Origin: Telopea speciosissima
Taxonomy: Eukaryota; Streptophyta; Magnoliopsida; Proteales; Proteaceae
Direction of reading: 5' to 3'
NCBI RefSeq assembly: GCF_018873765.1
Contig: NC_057925.1
Location: 43,059,010 to 43,123,009, forward strand
Length of the DNA: 64,000 nt
A program made the position numbers and the translations under genes. Positions 21,682-33,133 of the stretch are shown piece by piece. The notes under the pieces were generated by a model. That model saw nothing but the letters and a program-made list of their open reading frames with translations. It did not search any database and had not been told where the DNA came from. Each line of letters opens with the position of its first letter. The first letter of the stretch is position 1.

Positions 21682-23913
21682 TTTTTTTTTTTTTTGTCTG
21701 AATTAGCAATTTTATTACGGAGCACTGTCACAGGGTAAATCCGAACTAAAGGATTTCAAGAAGTAACAAAGTGGGGGGGAGAAAGCCACCAGAAACGGGA
21801 CAAAAAAAAAGGGGAAGCGTCTTTAGCTAAAAGGTGAGCCTCATGTATGACAAAGCGAGAAACTAAAGTAAAGAAAACATACGTAGAAGAAAGAGATAAA
21901 ACTAAAACATCATCCACAACGACCATAGTGGCCCAATCTAAAGAAGACGATAAACGCCTTAAGGGCCAGCACTATAGGACGACAGTCTGAGAGAACCATC
22001 AAGTGGGTAATTTGCAAGCTACATCTAAGAAGCAAAACGTCACTAATAGCCTCAACTTCAAACAAAGAAACCGATGAACCCAAACTAGCTTACACCTGGT
22101 GCCAAAGAAACGACCATCAGAGTCACGAATTAAAGAACCACGACCAGCCTTGCATAAGGAGGGAAGCCAAGAACCATCAGTAAAAGAAATGTAACAAGAT
22201 GGGGGAGGGCGGTCGGATGAGATGATTGAAGGGCTACGAGGAATGCTATTAGAGATAATGGTAGTCCTCAAATTATTTTCTTCTACAAAAAGATGAAAAT
22301 TAATCATAGTAGATAGTAAATCAGGGGGTGAATTTAAAAACAACATTGTTTCTTGACTTCCAAATCACCCAAATTAAGGATGTCCATAACATATTAAAAT
22401 CCCTCTGATTTGGGTAATCACGAAAGAGATTGCATAAGATAGATATCCAATCTCTTAAATGATTTTCTTGAAACTGGCTTGTTGAAACACGCAAGGGGGA
22501 CGCCCGCCAATACTCAATAGTAAAGGGGCAATGGAAAAGGGCATGAGAGATGGTTTCGTCTTGGTCTTTAAATGGGGCAAAGAGGGGAGGTCGCCAAATT
22601 CCTAACTACCAAAAGTTGCTTAATTGTTAAACACTCAGAGCTACATCTCCAAGGAAAAAGCTAATTTTTTGGAGTATATGGAGTTTCCACAACCAAGTCC
22701 AAAACGGGTCTATGGTAGACTTGGTGGCTTGGTTAGAGGATTGTACCAATATATGATAGGCAGACTTTACGGAGAAGCATCCATTCTTGAAGGGAATCCA
22801 AATCCAACTATCGGGGGTATCCATAATTGAAATTAGAATTTGGACAATGATAAAAGACTCGAGGGTTGAGAAGAGATTATTTAAAATGTTAAAGTTTCAT
22901 TCTCTAGATGGATTGTAGATTAGATCAGATACTAAAGAATAGGAAGGGAGGGGAGGACAGCTACGGATGCACCCTCCAAGGAGAGATGGAAGCCAAGCAT
23001 CAATAAGGTATGCGTTGAAACCCCATTCCCAATCCTTCGTCTAAGGCCCTGATTTAGAACATCTCGCCCTTGTATAAACTACATCATCCCTAAGAACAAT
23101 GTTGCCTAGGTTGGACCTCGAGAAATGAAGTATGAGGAAAGTACTTTCCTTTTAATACTTTAACCCAAATGGCATCAGGGTTGTGAAGAATTGTCCAACC
23201 TTGCCAAGCAAGGAGAGTATAGTTGAAATTACCCAACTCTCTAAAACCAAGGCCCCCATTTCGTTTACTAGTGCAAACACAGTCCCATTTACACCAATAA
23301 ACTCCTTTACCTTTATCATCACTCCACCAAAACCATCGAATTATGCCTATTGGCAAAAGGAACATGGACATTGCATAAGTAGGCAAAGCCTGAATAACTA
23401 ACTTAATTAGAATTTCCTTCCCTGCAACTGAGAGAAGGGATTCCTTCCAACCTGAAAGTTTAGCTTCAACACATTCAACTATGTATGCAAAAAGATGACG
23501 TTTTGAGCGGCCAAATTCAGATGGGAGGCCAAAGTAAGTTTTATGGTTTGTGACAACATGAAACCCAGATAGGTTAGCAATTTCGGTTTGGAGGGTAGTG
23601 GGAGTGGAAGGGCTAAAGAGGATGCTTGACTTACTAATGTTGATCTCCTGCCCAGAAACATAGCAATAATCATCAAGCAAATATTTTATTACTTCCATCT
23701 CATGAGATCCTGCTTTAGGAGGTGGGAGACAACAATGCCTAAACTACTAGTCTTAACTTCACGAATAATATGGTTATGCTCAGCCTGAATAAAGTAGGAT
23801 GAAAGGGCATCCTGGCAAAGTATAAAGAGGTATGGGTTCAAAGGGCAGCCCTGATGGATGCCCCGTTGAGGAATGAACTTACTTATGATTGAGCCATTAA
23901 TCATGAGCCCTAA
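21682..23913 (-). mobile_element. 5'-truncated L1-type LINE with target duplication
   Basis: A minus-strand LINE. From its 5' side: reverse transcriptase fingers/palm (IPQRGIHQGCPLNPYLFILC near 23830), the post-RT region (NISKSSILFSPSTP; YFGLPSEFGRSKRHLF; SKRNGGLGFRELGNFN near 23250-23690), a zf-RVT stretch (WIPFKNGCFSVKSAY near 22770), and an RNase H-like part (SFTDGSWLPSLCKAGRGSLI near 22130). The tail is an A-run on the minus strand (T-run 21682-21695). The flanks repeat CTCCATTTG at 21673-21681 and 23914-23922. Several frame breaks make it inactive. Confidence 0.88.
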
Positions 23914-23930
23914 CTCCATTTGTTGTTGGG

Positions 23931-24829
23931 CAGAGTCATAATGTACACAACCTTCCTCTGCTTTGTAGAGAGGCTATCTTCAAACTCTAACCCGTGACCA
24001 CTAAGTCGCAATAGATAAGGGTGTCAACCGGTATGGTTTCGGTACAGTACCAAAAACAGGTACCCAATACCGATACCGTACCGTACCATTTAAAAATCAT
24101 ATTTTCAATACCGATACCGTACCATTTTGGTACGATATAAAAATGGTATAAAAACGATAAAGAAACGGTTTAGAAAATCACATTTGGCATTTCATGCATG
24201 ATGTATGAGGCTCCCACCATGATCCCGGCCCATGCATGACTTGACATGCCATTTGGGACAACTTTCTAGTTAGTAGGAAAGTGTGTCAGATGTCATGGTT
24301 TCTGATATGGAAAAGTCAAAAGTTGTCTTGTTTTACTCGTTGTTTAGCATGTCACACACTCACCCCTAGTAATTTTCTCCTATTTCTTTTATTTATTTAC
24401 TAGAAATGCTACACTTGTCACGGTTTTCGATATAAAAAAATTAAAAGAAGTCAAAAGATGTCTTGTTTTACTCGTTGTTTACAACGTTAGACACTCACAC
24501 CTCTTAATTTTCTCCTATTTTTTATACTTATTTACCAAAAATGCCACTGAAGTGAAGAAGCTTTTTATTACTTTAGTACATGTTCTTACGCTCCTCAACA
24601 CGGTATGATTTTGGTATAGTTTCAGTATAACGGTACAGTTTCGGTACATACAGTCGGTATTGTATCCAATATCGATATCATACCGTACCATGGTCAATAC
24701 CATTTGACCATACCGTATCATACCATTTTTGCAACGATACGATTTGGTACGATTTTACGCAGGCGGTTTCGATTTCGGTTCCAAATTGACACCCTTAACA
24801 ATAGAGCAACCTTACCATTGCACTAATAC
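23931..24829 (-). mobile_element. Au-type SINE split by a foldback element
   Basis: On the minus strand the right piece (24829-24799) reads as an Au SINE head (GTGCAATGGTAAGGTTGCTC) and the left piece (24016-23931) continues with GACTTAGTGGTCACGGGTT, GCCTCTCTACAAAGCAGAGG and GTGTACATTATGACTCTGCC. The two parts join cleanly when 24017-24798 is set aside. The 3' end of the SINE is missing; the LINE at 21682-23913 lies just beyond. Confidence 0.82.
24017..24798. mobile_element. hAT-like foldback element, family H3
   Basis: A 782-bp element with ends AAGGGTGTCAACCGG and (read back) TTAAGGGTGTCAATTTGG, and GGTATGGT/GGTACAGT-rich arms. The flanks are CAATAGAT (24009-24016) and CAATAGAG (24799-24806), an 8-bp duplication with one change, inside an Au SINE. 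The loop holds a ~125-bp tandem duplication (about 24294-24417 and 24418-24545; shared GTCTTGTTTTACTCGTTGTT). No transposase. Confidence 0.8.
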
Positions 24830-25412
24830 ATTCACTTATTCTTTGTTTCAGCAATTACATGGATATGCTATCTCCAAGTTAATTCTCAAGATAATACACC
24901 ACACTATAAATTGATGGAATCATCTTTGATATGTCTCATTTGTTGGGATGTTGTATTCTTCCTGACGAGAGGTTTTGTGAGTTCAAGTCTTTAAGGACAA
25001 GTACTTCCCTCAGGGTTGTATTCTTGGAGGCTCTATGTAGGTCCAATGCATAGTTGGGAAGATATGTTTTTTTAAGTTAAGTGTTAAAAAAATGGGCAAA
25101 ATAAAAAGAGGGGGAAGAATAAAGTAAATAAAAATAACAAAATACATATATGGTTTAATCCGGGCAACCTAGGTTAGAGCAGACCAACCTAAGACCTAAA
25201 CCAATCGAGTTCGACCCTATCCTAACCAACCTAAACCTACCTAAGACCTAAGCTAAGGCCCTAAGCCATGCCTAGGCCAATAGCTTGGCCAAGCCCGCAC
25301 AACCCAGTAACATGGCCAACCCCATAACCCCTTCTTCTCTCCATAACACCTCATTTTATTCCTTCCATTCCACATCACCCCTCCTTTGTCTTGATCCCCA
25401 AGACAAACCAAC
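24830..25412. other. Non-coding spacer, CCTAAG-rich
   Basis: No gene seen. 25160-25290 has short degenerate repeats of CCTAAGACCTAA type. Confidence 0.5.
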
Positions 25413-25704
25413 CACCTAGCCCCTAGTCTACCCCACTTTCTTACCATCTTATCCTTTCCCATCATGCCTTGAGACATAATATTCTTCCTCCTCATCTTCG
25501 TACAAGATTCACATTTTTTTCCTATAATGACCCTTCCCTTGCCTCCTTATTCCCTAAATACCCTTCCACCTAGCCCCTAGTCTACCCCACTTGCTTGCCA
25601 TCTCACCCTTTCCCATCATGCCTTGAGACATAATATTCTCCCTCCTCATCTTCGTACAAGATTCCCTTTTTTTCCTATAATGACCCTCTCTTGCCTCCTT
25701 ATTA
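25413..25704. repeat. 154-bp tandem repeat, two copies
   Basis: Two copies starting CACCTAGCCCCTAGTCTACC at 25413 and 25567, both with CATCATGCCTTGAGACATAA and CCTATAATGACCCT. Confidence 0.88.
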
Positions 25705-26440
25705 ACCGTGGTTGGAGGCTAGACTGACTCTTTACTCTCTCTCTCTCTCTCTGTTACACCCCATACTCGAGAAACCCCTACCTCCTTCCCATTTTCCTAC
25801 AACCGAGAACACTTCCAACCCCCCCCCCCCTTTACTGCTACCTGAGACACTCCCCAACCCCTTTTACTGCTACCCGAGACATTCCCCATGCCTTTGGTAG
25901 TTGTTATCGGAGAACCTTTCCCTCCCTCTCTTTCTCCTTCTTCTCCATTACCCCCATAGCTAAAAGCACACTCATCTTCTCTCTCCTTTCCTTCTCCCTC
26001 CGGCACCTAGAAAAGTGAATGAAGAAGGTACTTACACCCCCTTCACACCCTCACATCCGCTTGTCCATACCACACTCAAATCACTTTTCCCTCTCCTTCT
26101 ACCATAGCCCTCACACAGACCCTCCCTCACCCTCTTCTTTGCTCCCTAAAACTTACACCTACACACCTCACCACCCCCACCGGAATTACCCTCTACTTAA
26201 ACCTCTCTCACTGCCACCAACACAAACATACCCTCCCTTTCCCCATCCCTTGTTACTTACATACTCTCATTCTCACACAACTCACGTTTACTACCCACAC
26301 ACATCCCTCACATACACATTGCGAGAACATGGTACAAGGTGAGGGCACACTTGTCCTCCACCTCACCTCTCTAGGAAGGAGAGAGATCAATCGAATAAGG
26401 GTTGCCGCCTAGATTATTAGGGTTTAGGACCTACAAAAGA
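25705..26440. other. C-rich low-complexity region
   Basis: Pyrimidine-rich stretch with a (CT)n run at 25736-25752 and many CCCTCAC/ACACCC motifs to 26340. Proline- and serine-rich open frames on both strands follow from the composition alone. The TGTTACACCCC at 25752 could be the start of the LTR fossil listed next. Confidence 0.45.
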
Positions 26441-29100
26441 AAGTTAACCCCATGGTAGCCCATTGGGGATTGGTTAAATCTTTGTTTGAATACAAATTTT
26501 GTTATGATCTGGAGAATGTATTGGGCACTCCAGTCCGCCCGGTCATGTTGGTCTTCCTATTGCTAAGCCAAACTAAGTATAACATGCAAAATAGAATAAG
26601 CTACAACATGAAGGAAATTTTTTATTTTTTTTGGTAGAAACAACATGAAGGAAATACAACAAATAAAAGTGAGGATTTTAGGCACTTACTTGGAGCACTC
26701 AGCTGCGAAACAAGAGTTAGTATACATAATGTAAAGAAAAAAAAATACGACATATGACATGATAGATGAGAAGTAGGCATTGAATAATCTCAATGCAAAG
26801 ATAAACTCTCAGAGACTAAAGAAAATTTGAGAAACTCCAAGAAAATAAACGGTAAAAGCTCAAAGAAAAACCATGGATGCAACGGAAAAACTTTCAGGTA
26901 TTGAACATCCAATTCTCGCCGTGTGAAATCCATTCGTTGGTGAAATCCGTATTTCACCATAAAAAAAGGTTGGGTTTTGCTGGCGAAAATCCTTTTCTTC
27001 CTCAGCTATAAATAGCTAGCCAAAAAAGAAAAAGGGGGGGGGGGAGAAAACAAAGAAAAAAGAGAGAAGAGGGAGGATATTCTAGGGAAATTCTTTAGAA
27101 TCCCCAAAATATCCTTGAGAGTCAGGATTCTATCGGAATTGTAGCGTGAGTACCACAACTCCACCCGACGACTCGATAAGTCCCTTTTGTGGCCTAACAA
27201 GTAAGTTTCCTTATTATTTATTTAATTAGTATGTATGTATAGATACTTTTTTAGATTTTTACAAAAATACCCTATTCATGTCATTATAATGCTAAAATTG
27301 CCATATGTAGGACTTTTCCAAAATCTCTTATATATGTCGTTAAATTATAACGCCAAATTTGGGTTTTCAAAATAGTAAAGTATTGTTTTACATTAAAAGG
27401 CTGCCCAAATAATTTTCAAAACTCTTAAATAACTACCTTATTCGTCGTTATATTGCCCAAATGAATTTTCGGCCCCTTATCACTAATCCCGGCCCCAAAA
27501 GAATATATTTTCTAGGGAACCTTGTTTGACACATGGTAATTGTTAGCAGATCCCCCAATCACCAAAGTCAAGTGAGAAAACTCATGATATTTCTGAAGTC
27601 ATGCCCAACATCCAGCATACTTCGTTTTACCGATAATGAAGGCTATAAACATAATCTTTTGTCATAGATCTCTGATCAAGGTATTCCCTACATTTTTGGA
27701 TTACTAACAAGGTTGTAGATCTATTTTATTTATTATTAGTACCTTGCCATGCATAGTTTAATCAAACTGATTTTTTAAATCTTCTTGAACTATGTTCGAC
27801 CTGATCCGTAATAAGGGTACGTAGGCAACTTGGGCAATTATATGCCCAAGTTCAGTTCCCCATCCCCCTTCTGCTTTACCCCTTTTATATGTTCATATAT
27901 ATACTTTCAGTGTAGCAACCTAGATTAAGATTAAATTTACTGTTTTATTATAACATGTTATTTAGTAGAAATAGTAAGATTAAGAATAGTCCAAATAAAA
28001 AGAGAGCGACCTCCAGCCAAGCGGAGGTTAGGTGTATAAAAGCTTATCAGCACGTAACTTTGAACCAACCTGGAGATCTGGGATGACCTCTGCATTATCC
28101 ATTGTGAGTCAATTCTCTCCCCCAAAAGGAGAAGATATTTATGGGTCTTAGAAACTTATCTAGGTGGTGACAACTTAAAGTAAAATCCTTATAGCCTCAC
28201 ACTCACGACACTGCCAGGGGCATAGGGCAAGTGCCGACATCTGGTCCCAATAGCCTACAGTGGCGACTCCACTGGGGATTCAGGACTCTTGTTTTGGACC
28301 ATTCATGTATACTTGATTGCATAATAATTATTACATATTTATAACTTAGTTGCATCATATCATCATGTTCGAAGTGAGATCCTATGGCGAGGATGCTCCA
28401 TGTTGTACCCAAAACCCCGACAAGGTAGGGCACATTATAGCATTATGAGACAAACGAATCGATGAACACTTCCACCATGATGTGTTTGAATTGGGACCTC
28501 AACGAGGATGCTTCATATTGTACCTAAAACCTCCAAGGAGCTAGGGAACAACATGGCATTTCTAAGATCAATAGAAGGCCACTTCCACCACGTACATTGC
28601 ACACCTATTGACCTATAGATGTAGTTAAATTGCAACCTTTGATCACATATTTCTTAGGTTTGGAAGGCCGACCAATCGACGAGGGTGTTCCCTTGCATAT
28701 CAAATTTATGTTATAACACTCTAAGATTGGTGAATTGGTCATTCCCCTATGGGTATATTACACAGATAAAATTTTGTACCATTGATGAGGTCCCATGGTT
28801 TTTCCCATTCGCCTTATAAGGGTTTTCCACGTTAAAAATTGATGTATACTTTTGTAGTTTGGGTTGATTTGTTTCAGTGTGTCATTACTTTGCACATATT
28901 TGGATATCATTGTGGATCTCCATTAACTTGCATACATGTGGAAAATAGTTATTCGTATCAACAAAAAAAGTTATTCAATTGAGGCAACCGATAGGATCCC
29001 TCTTTCCTCATCTGCTTACCAAATTACCCGGCAAAAGTTCCCCATTGATTTCAAGTAAATCGAACAATATTCAATCAATGCTCTCAAGCGTGGTCACCCT
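26441..29100 (+). mobile_element. Ty3/Gypsy (Tat/Ogre-like) LTR element fossil: LTR plus leader
   Basis: A fossil remnant. An LTR-like stretch ends in CCTACA at 28259 and is followed directly by TGGCGACTCCACTGGGGA (28261-28278), the tRNA-Arg-type primer-binding site used by Tat/Ogre elements. A TATA-like CTATAAATAG lies at 27006-27015. The left limit of the LTR is uncertain (possibly as far left as 25752). The internal side keeps leader sequence with two diverged ~130-bp repeats (about 28370-28590) and no recognisable gag or pol. It is broken and incomplete; there is no second LTR in the window. Moderately old by its decay. Confidence 0.6.
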
Positions 29101-30342
29101 CTTTTAAGGTTCCGTCGGCTGATCCTATTCATCCCTTAGAATGCTCACCTTTAGCACGGATATAACAACTTTAATAGGCACGTCAACTTCTCTCCTATTC
29201 GTCAACATGATCTCTCCAATCTCTAATGGAGAGAGAGGGAAACCCACCTGCCCCTATGTAGCTCTCCACCATGTCAAACAAATCATGTGCCTCCAAGCCC
29301 AGGGTTCGGCGAAGAAGAAAGGCGGTCATTCATTAATTTCTGGTGTTCATGGTTAAAAAAGCAAAATATTGTATTATCTCCGACGTCCTGATCGGAGAAG
29401 TTGAAGTGGTCAGAGGAGAGATAGAGGATGATAGGGGCAGTTAGGTTGTATTGTGAAATTACATCTTTAGGCTTTTCATCTTTCTTCCACACATCATCTT
29501 ATGATGAGTAAAAAAGTCTGATTACAAATTCTGTATGTACTTCTTGGTTACAAACAGACGCACTCATTTGTAAAAGATAATTACACATGGAGGAATGATA
29601 TACTTGTCGCTTCAAATAATTATGGGATGTTATTATTGGTTAGAATCCATGTTGGAAAAATAAATTTTAGATGGATTTGGATAGTTTAAAATTTAATCGG
29701 ATACCTGGATATCCTAATTTCAAATCGGATTATCCAATGTATTGGAAAAATTCATCCATACCAGATGTAATTTCATATAATGAGTTGATGACTAAGTCAT
29801 ATGTAATTTCATATATGAAATAAGAACTATAAAAAACCCTTCTCCTCCCACACTTTCTCAATTCTTCTTCTGTTCAGTCCAGATCATAGCTAGTTAATTA
29901 ATGTTTTAAACATTTTTTTCTCATCCAATATTTTGGCGTTTTAAACATTGAATCCTGTATCACTCTTAATGATACATAAAAAACACCATATTATTTACAT
30001 TTTGTAGGAGAGCATTCCTCATGATGTCAGTGTGGGAGAATCTACACTCCACACTAATGGTTATCCTAAAAAGGAACATCATTCACATATGGCTCACATA
30101 TTCAAAGCACAAGGGACAAAATACTAAAAAATCCATACGAAAGGGCAACTACACTTAGGCATTCCCATTATTTGCTAATTGTTATAAATGCATATAATAC
30201 GTACAACCCCTTCCCCTTTTTTTCTTCTAGTTATCTATGTAACAATGGACAGTGATGATTTTGAAAATTACAAGATAAATCCAAGCCATTATTTTTTTAT
30301 GAATTTTAAAAGTAAACCATTTGCTCCTACTCAGAGTTCAGA
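29101..30342. other. Non-coding stretch
   Basis: AT-rich, no convincing gene or repeat; the small open frames have no recognisable content. Confidence 0.45.
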
Positions 30343-30588
30343 GGGAAAAAAATCCTCTACAGTGCTCTAATCTGGCGGTGCACTGCAGTTCGGGTCTAAG
30401 AGTTCGACAAGTGGAAGATGCGACATCCAACAGTGCCGAACTCGAGAAGAAAGAAAAGAAGAACAAAAAAAAAAAAACTACCTTACATCGAGCTCTCACC
30501 GTTGGATGAAGCTTCTTCCATGTATCGAGCTCTCAGGGCCGCACTGTAGTACATCGCCAGATGCTCGCACTGCAGAGGATTTTTATCC
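30343..30588. mobile_element. Foldback MITE, family M3, copy 1
   Basis: Ends read GGGAAAAAAATCCTCTACAG and, read back, GGATAAAAATCCTCTGCAG. The arms are complementary around a central A-rich loop (30455-30480) and contain GACATCCAACAGTG and its partner CACCGTTGGATGAAG. It matches 53359-53584, which has a 9-bp target duplication; here I find none. Confidence 0.72.
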
Positions 30589-31399
30589 AATTGAGAGTAC
30601 AATAATGTCTAGAGTATTTGTACATATGCATGGATATATACGAGATACGTGCCAATACAAAATGGGATATTTAATTGAATTAAAATTAAAATTTGACATG
30701 TGGCCAATCCAAAGTGTGTCCTTTCTATCCAACTATGAGAATATGCTTATTGTTTGTTCACATGGTAGAATATATGCTTTGTAACATTTTGAAAAAATAA
30801 CAAACCTTTGTGATATATTCTTTTATTACAAAAGCAACCCGTTTTTACCAATATTAACCCCGAACCTCACCCCCCATTGCCTTTCAAAATTTATGGTCAT
30901 AATCTTAGGCATAGTGAGTAAATATGTATAGAATATACATATTATCTGCATAAATATAATTGAAAAAACATTTTATAAATAATACTATAAATATAGTAAA
31001 ACTATCGTATTTTATTGAGGTGCATATTAGATGCGAATTATGCGTAAATTCTTAAAAACCATGACTTTATTAAAAACAAAAGGGGAGAAAGAATGTCACA
31101 CAGTCACGCATCGCATGCCACACTTGCACAAAAATATACATAATGACCACCATACCCCTTGAAAAGATGAAAAAGATCAAGCGTGTGACAATCATTTCAC
31201 GTGCCCTTTTGTCAGTCTAAAGTGGACTGCGCAACCGGGTGGCGTTCTCTTTCTCCTTAAATAAAAAGAAGCTTGAAAGTCATGATGACCTTGCGCCAGA
31301 GGCGCCAGACAAAACCCCCTTCCCTCTCCTACCCCCACCCCAAAAAAACATGACTACCCCTGTTCTGGCGCAGGATTCCTCTAAAAAATGGAAAAAACA
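30589..31399. other. Non-coding stretch upstream of leader
   Basis: AT-rich, with no gene recognised. Confidence 0.45.
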
Positions 31400-31567
31400 G
31401 AAAAACACCCCACAAACCCTGATATATTCGCCCCTTCTTCGTCTTATGTTCGAAACCCTAACCTCTGAATCTCAGATTCTCAATCTGCCGGCTACCCCTC
31501 ACTCTTCTCCGTCTCCTATGCCCACTGCAGTTGCCCAGAGCTCCGCAAGTCCTATACACTTCTCCGG
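31400..31567 (+). promoter_or_regulatory. Probable promoter/5' leader of the next gene(s)
   Basis: TC-rich leader-like sequence with a telo-box-like AAACCCTAAC at 31453-31462, a motif common in promoters and leaders of plant translation and organelle-biogenesis genes. A plausible donor (CTCCG/GTACAG, about 31566) and an acceptor (TTTTCTGACAG, ending 32493) would splice it to the exon carrying the 63-codon ORF. The ORF running through it (31239-31625) begins only with GTG and I do not call it coding. Confidence 0.4.
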
Positions 31568-32671
31568 TACAGCTGACGCTATCTCTCTCGCTCCCACCTC
31601 TTTACTTCTGTTTTCCTTGTTATAAATTTTGGCCATTCAATCTTATTCTGTTGCTTTTGTGCATAGATTGCTATATCATTTAAGTGTGTCTGTGAAAACT
31701 TGATGCCTTTTGTTTTCCGATATATGAAAACTGTAGGAGTTTAAAGAATGAAAGTTTTTCCGTTTGGATGGAGGTGTTTCGATTAATTTCTTGATGCACA
31801 ATGTCGATCCTTATTAATATTAGGAAAATCTGGAATTGATTTCATGTTGAACTGTGAGTTCCGCTGGGACCTAATCTCATAACATGGGTATTTACACTTA
31901 ATTGCTTGAGTTCCGGGGATATACGTTCATTAGGGGCAATGGAAGATCTGCCTCGGCAGTTTATGGTCAACACAACACTTTTGAGTCCAACCTGATAGGC
32001 AGTAGTCCACTGGAAACAGAGCTATAGAGTTATATTGATTTCACTGTTGGGGACCTTTAATATCTGTCTTATAGGTCTCTCTTGGCAATCGTGGGCTTCC
32101 TTTGCTGCTCCTTTCTTCCTTATGTGTGTATACGGAGTGTCAGTTCTGGAATGCTAGCTATGTGTAAGGTGCTCTTGCTTCCCCGTTATTTTGTACTACT
32201 GGCTGAAATGGTTGACTTTGCACAATGCTCATGAATAAGTTTACTTGGGGTGGGGGTCCAATTGTTAGGTTTTGGACTCTGTATTTTGTTGTTTTGGTCC
32301 TTTATATTTATGGTTGTTTGGTATTATGAAATTTTCATGTTCTTATACATTTGTTTATTTATTACTTTTTATGTTTTATGAGATGAAGGTAAGTTCTCCA
32401 ATTCCCACTCTCTTTTTGATTATGGGTTTTGTTGCTCCTTTTTTCATCTCTCTATCTCCAACAGTTTCTGTTTAACAATTTATTTTCTGACAGAAATCTA
32501 TCTTCAAGTGAGGGATTGAGGAGTGGAGGAAGGATTTGGAGAGAAAGTCAGATATCCAAGAGAATGAACCTAGGGAGAGAAGAAGATAAAGAGATGTGCA
32601 TGACATGGATGAGCAGAGGAAAGTAGCAGCCTAATCTCAGTGTCTCACAAAGGCTTTCGTCAAAACAAATA

Positions 32672-32863
32672 ATGGGTGGTAGAGGAGTTATTGGGGATAA
32701 ATGGTCAATGAGGATTCTGTGGGGTTGTGTGATTGGAAGTGCTGTAGGCCTGTGGATGGTTGGTGTTGAAAGGCAGGCCCAGAACAGGGAACGTGCTTTG
32801 GCTGAAAGCTTGAAGGCCATGGATTCAGGTGCAGATGGTCAATCCAGTGGTGAAGTAGTTTGA
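32672..32863 (+). CDS. Small single-membrane-pass protein, 63 aa
   Basis: An ATG-started 63-codon frame, MGGRGVIGDKWSMRILWG..., with one hydrophobic segment (about residues 15-31, ILWGCVIGSAVGLWMVGV) followed by a charged helix-like tail (ERQAQNRERALAESLKAM). It looks like a genuine protein: balanced composition, membrane span, polar tail and a good ATG context (AATAATGG). I recall similar unnamed small plant proteins starting MGGxGVxGDKWS but cannot name a function. It lies 270 bp upstream of the CRM coding start on the same strand, with hardly any room for a separate promoter, so it could be a short gene, the first cistron of a shared transcript, or a conserved upstream ORF. Confidence 0.6.
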   Translation: MGGRGVIGDKWSMRILWGCVIGSAVGLWMVGVERQAQNRERALAESLKAMDSGADGQSSGEVV

Positions 32864-33133
32864 ATAATTAACTAAGATAGTTGATCCCCAAGCCTTTATT
32901 CGTGAGACATAGCAAACCGTCTCTTTTGTTTCTTGCGTAGAACTTTGCTTTCTCCTTTTCTTGGCCTTACTTCTTTGAAGTATCATCCCTTTAGGTAATA
33001 TTTCATTATCATTGACCCTTTTCACTACCCGATTCATTTTTTTTTTTGCCATTAAATTCATACCCATTTTCTTTCTTCTCCTTTTGACCCCAAACCTTAT
33101 ACTCTTTGCAGCTCAGTTTTCCATGTGTACCAG

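Noticed and set aside
25712-26342. Proline/serine-rich open frames on both strands
   Set aside because: They follow from C/T-rich low complexity; both strands are open for the same reason.
31239-31625. 128-codon open frame upstream of the small ORF
   Set aside because: It opens with GTG, has low-complexity Ser/Pro content and overlaps a leader-like region with a telo-box; no domain.
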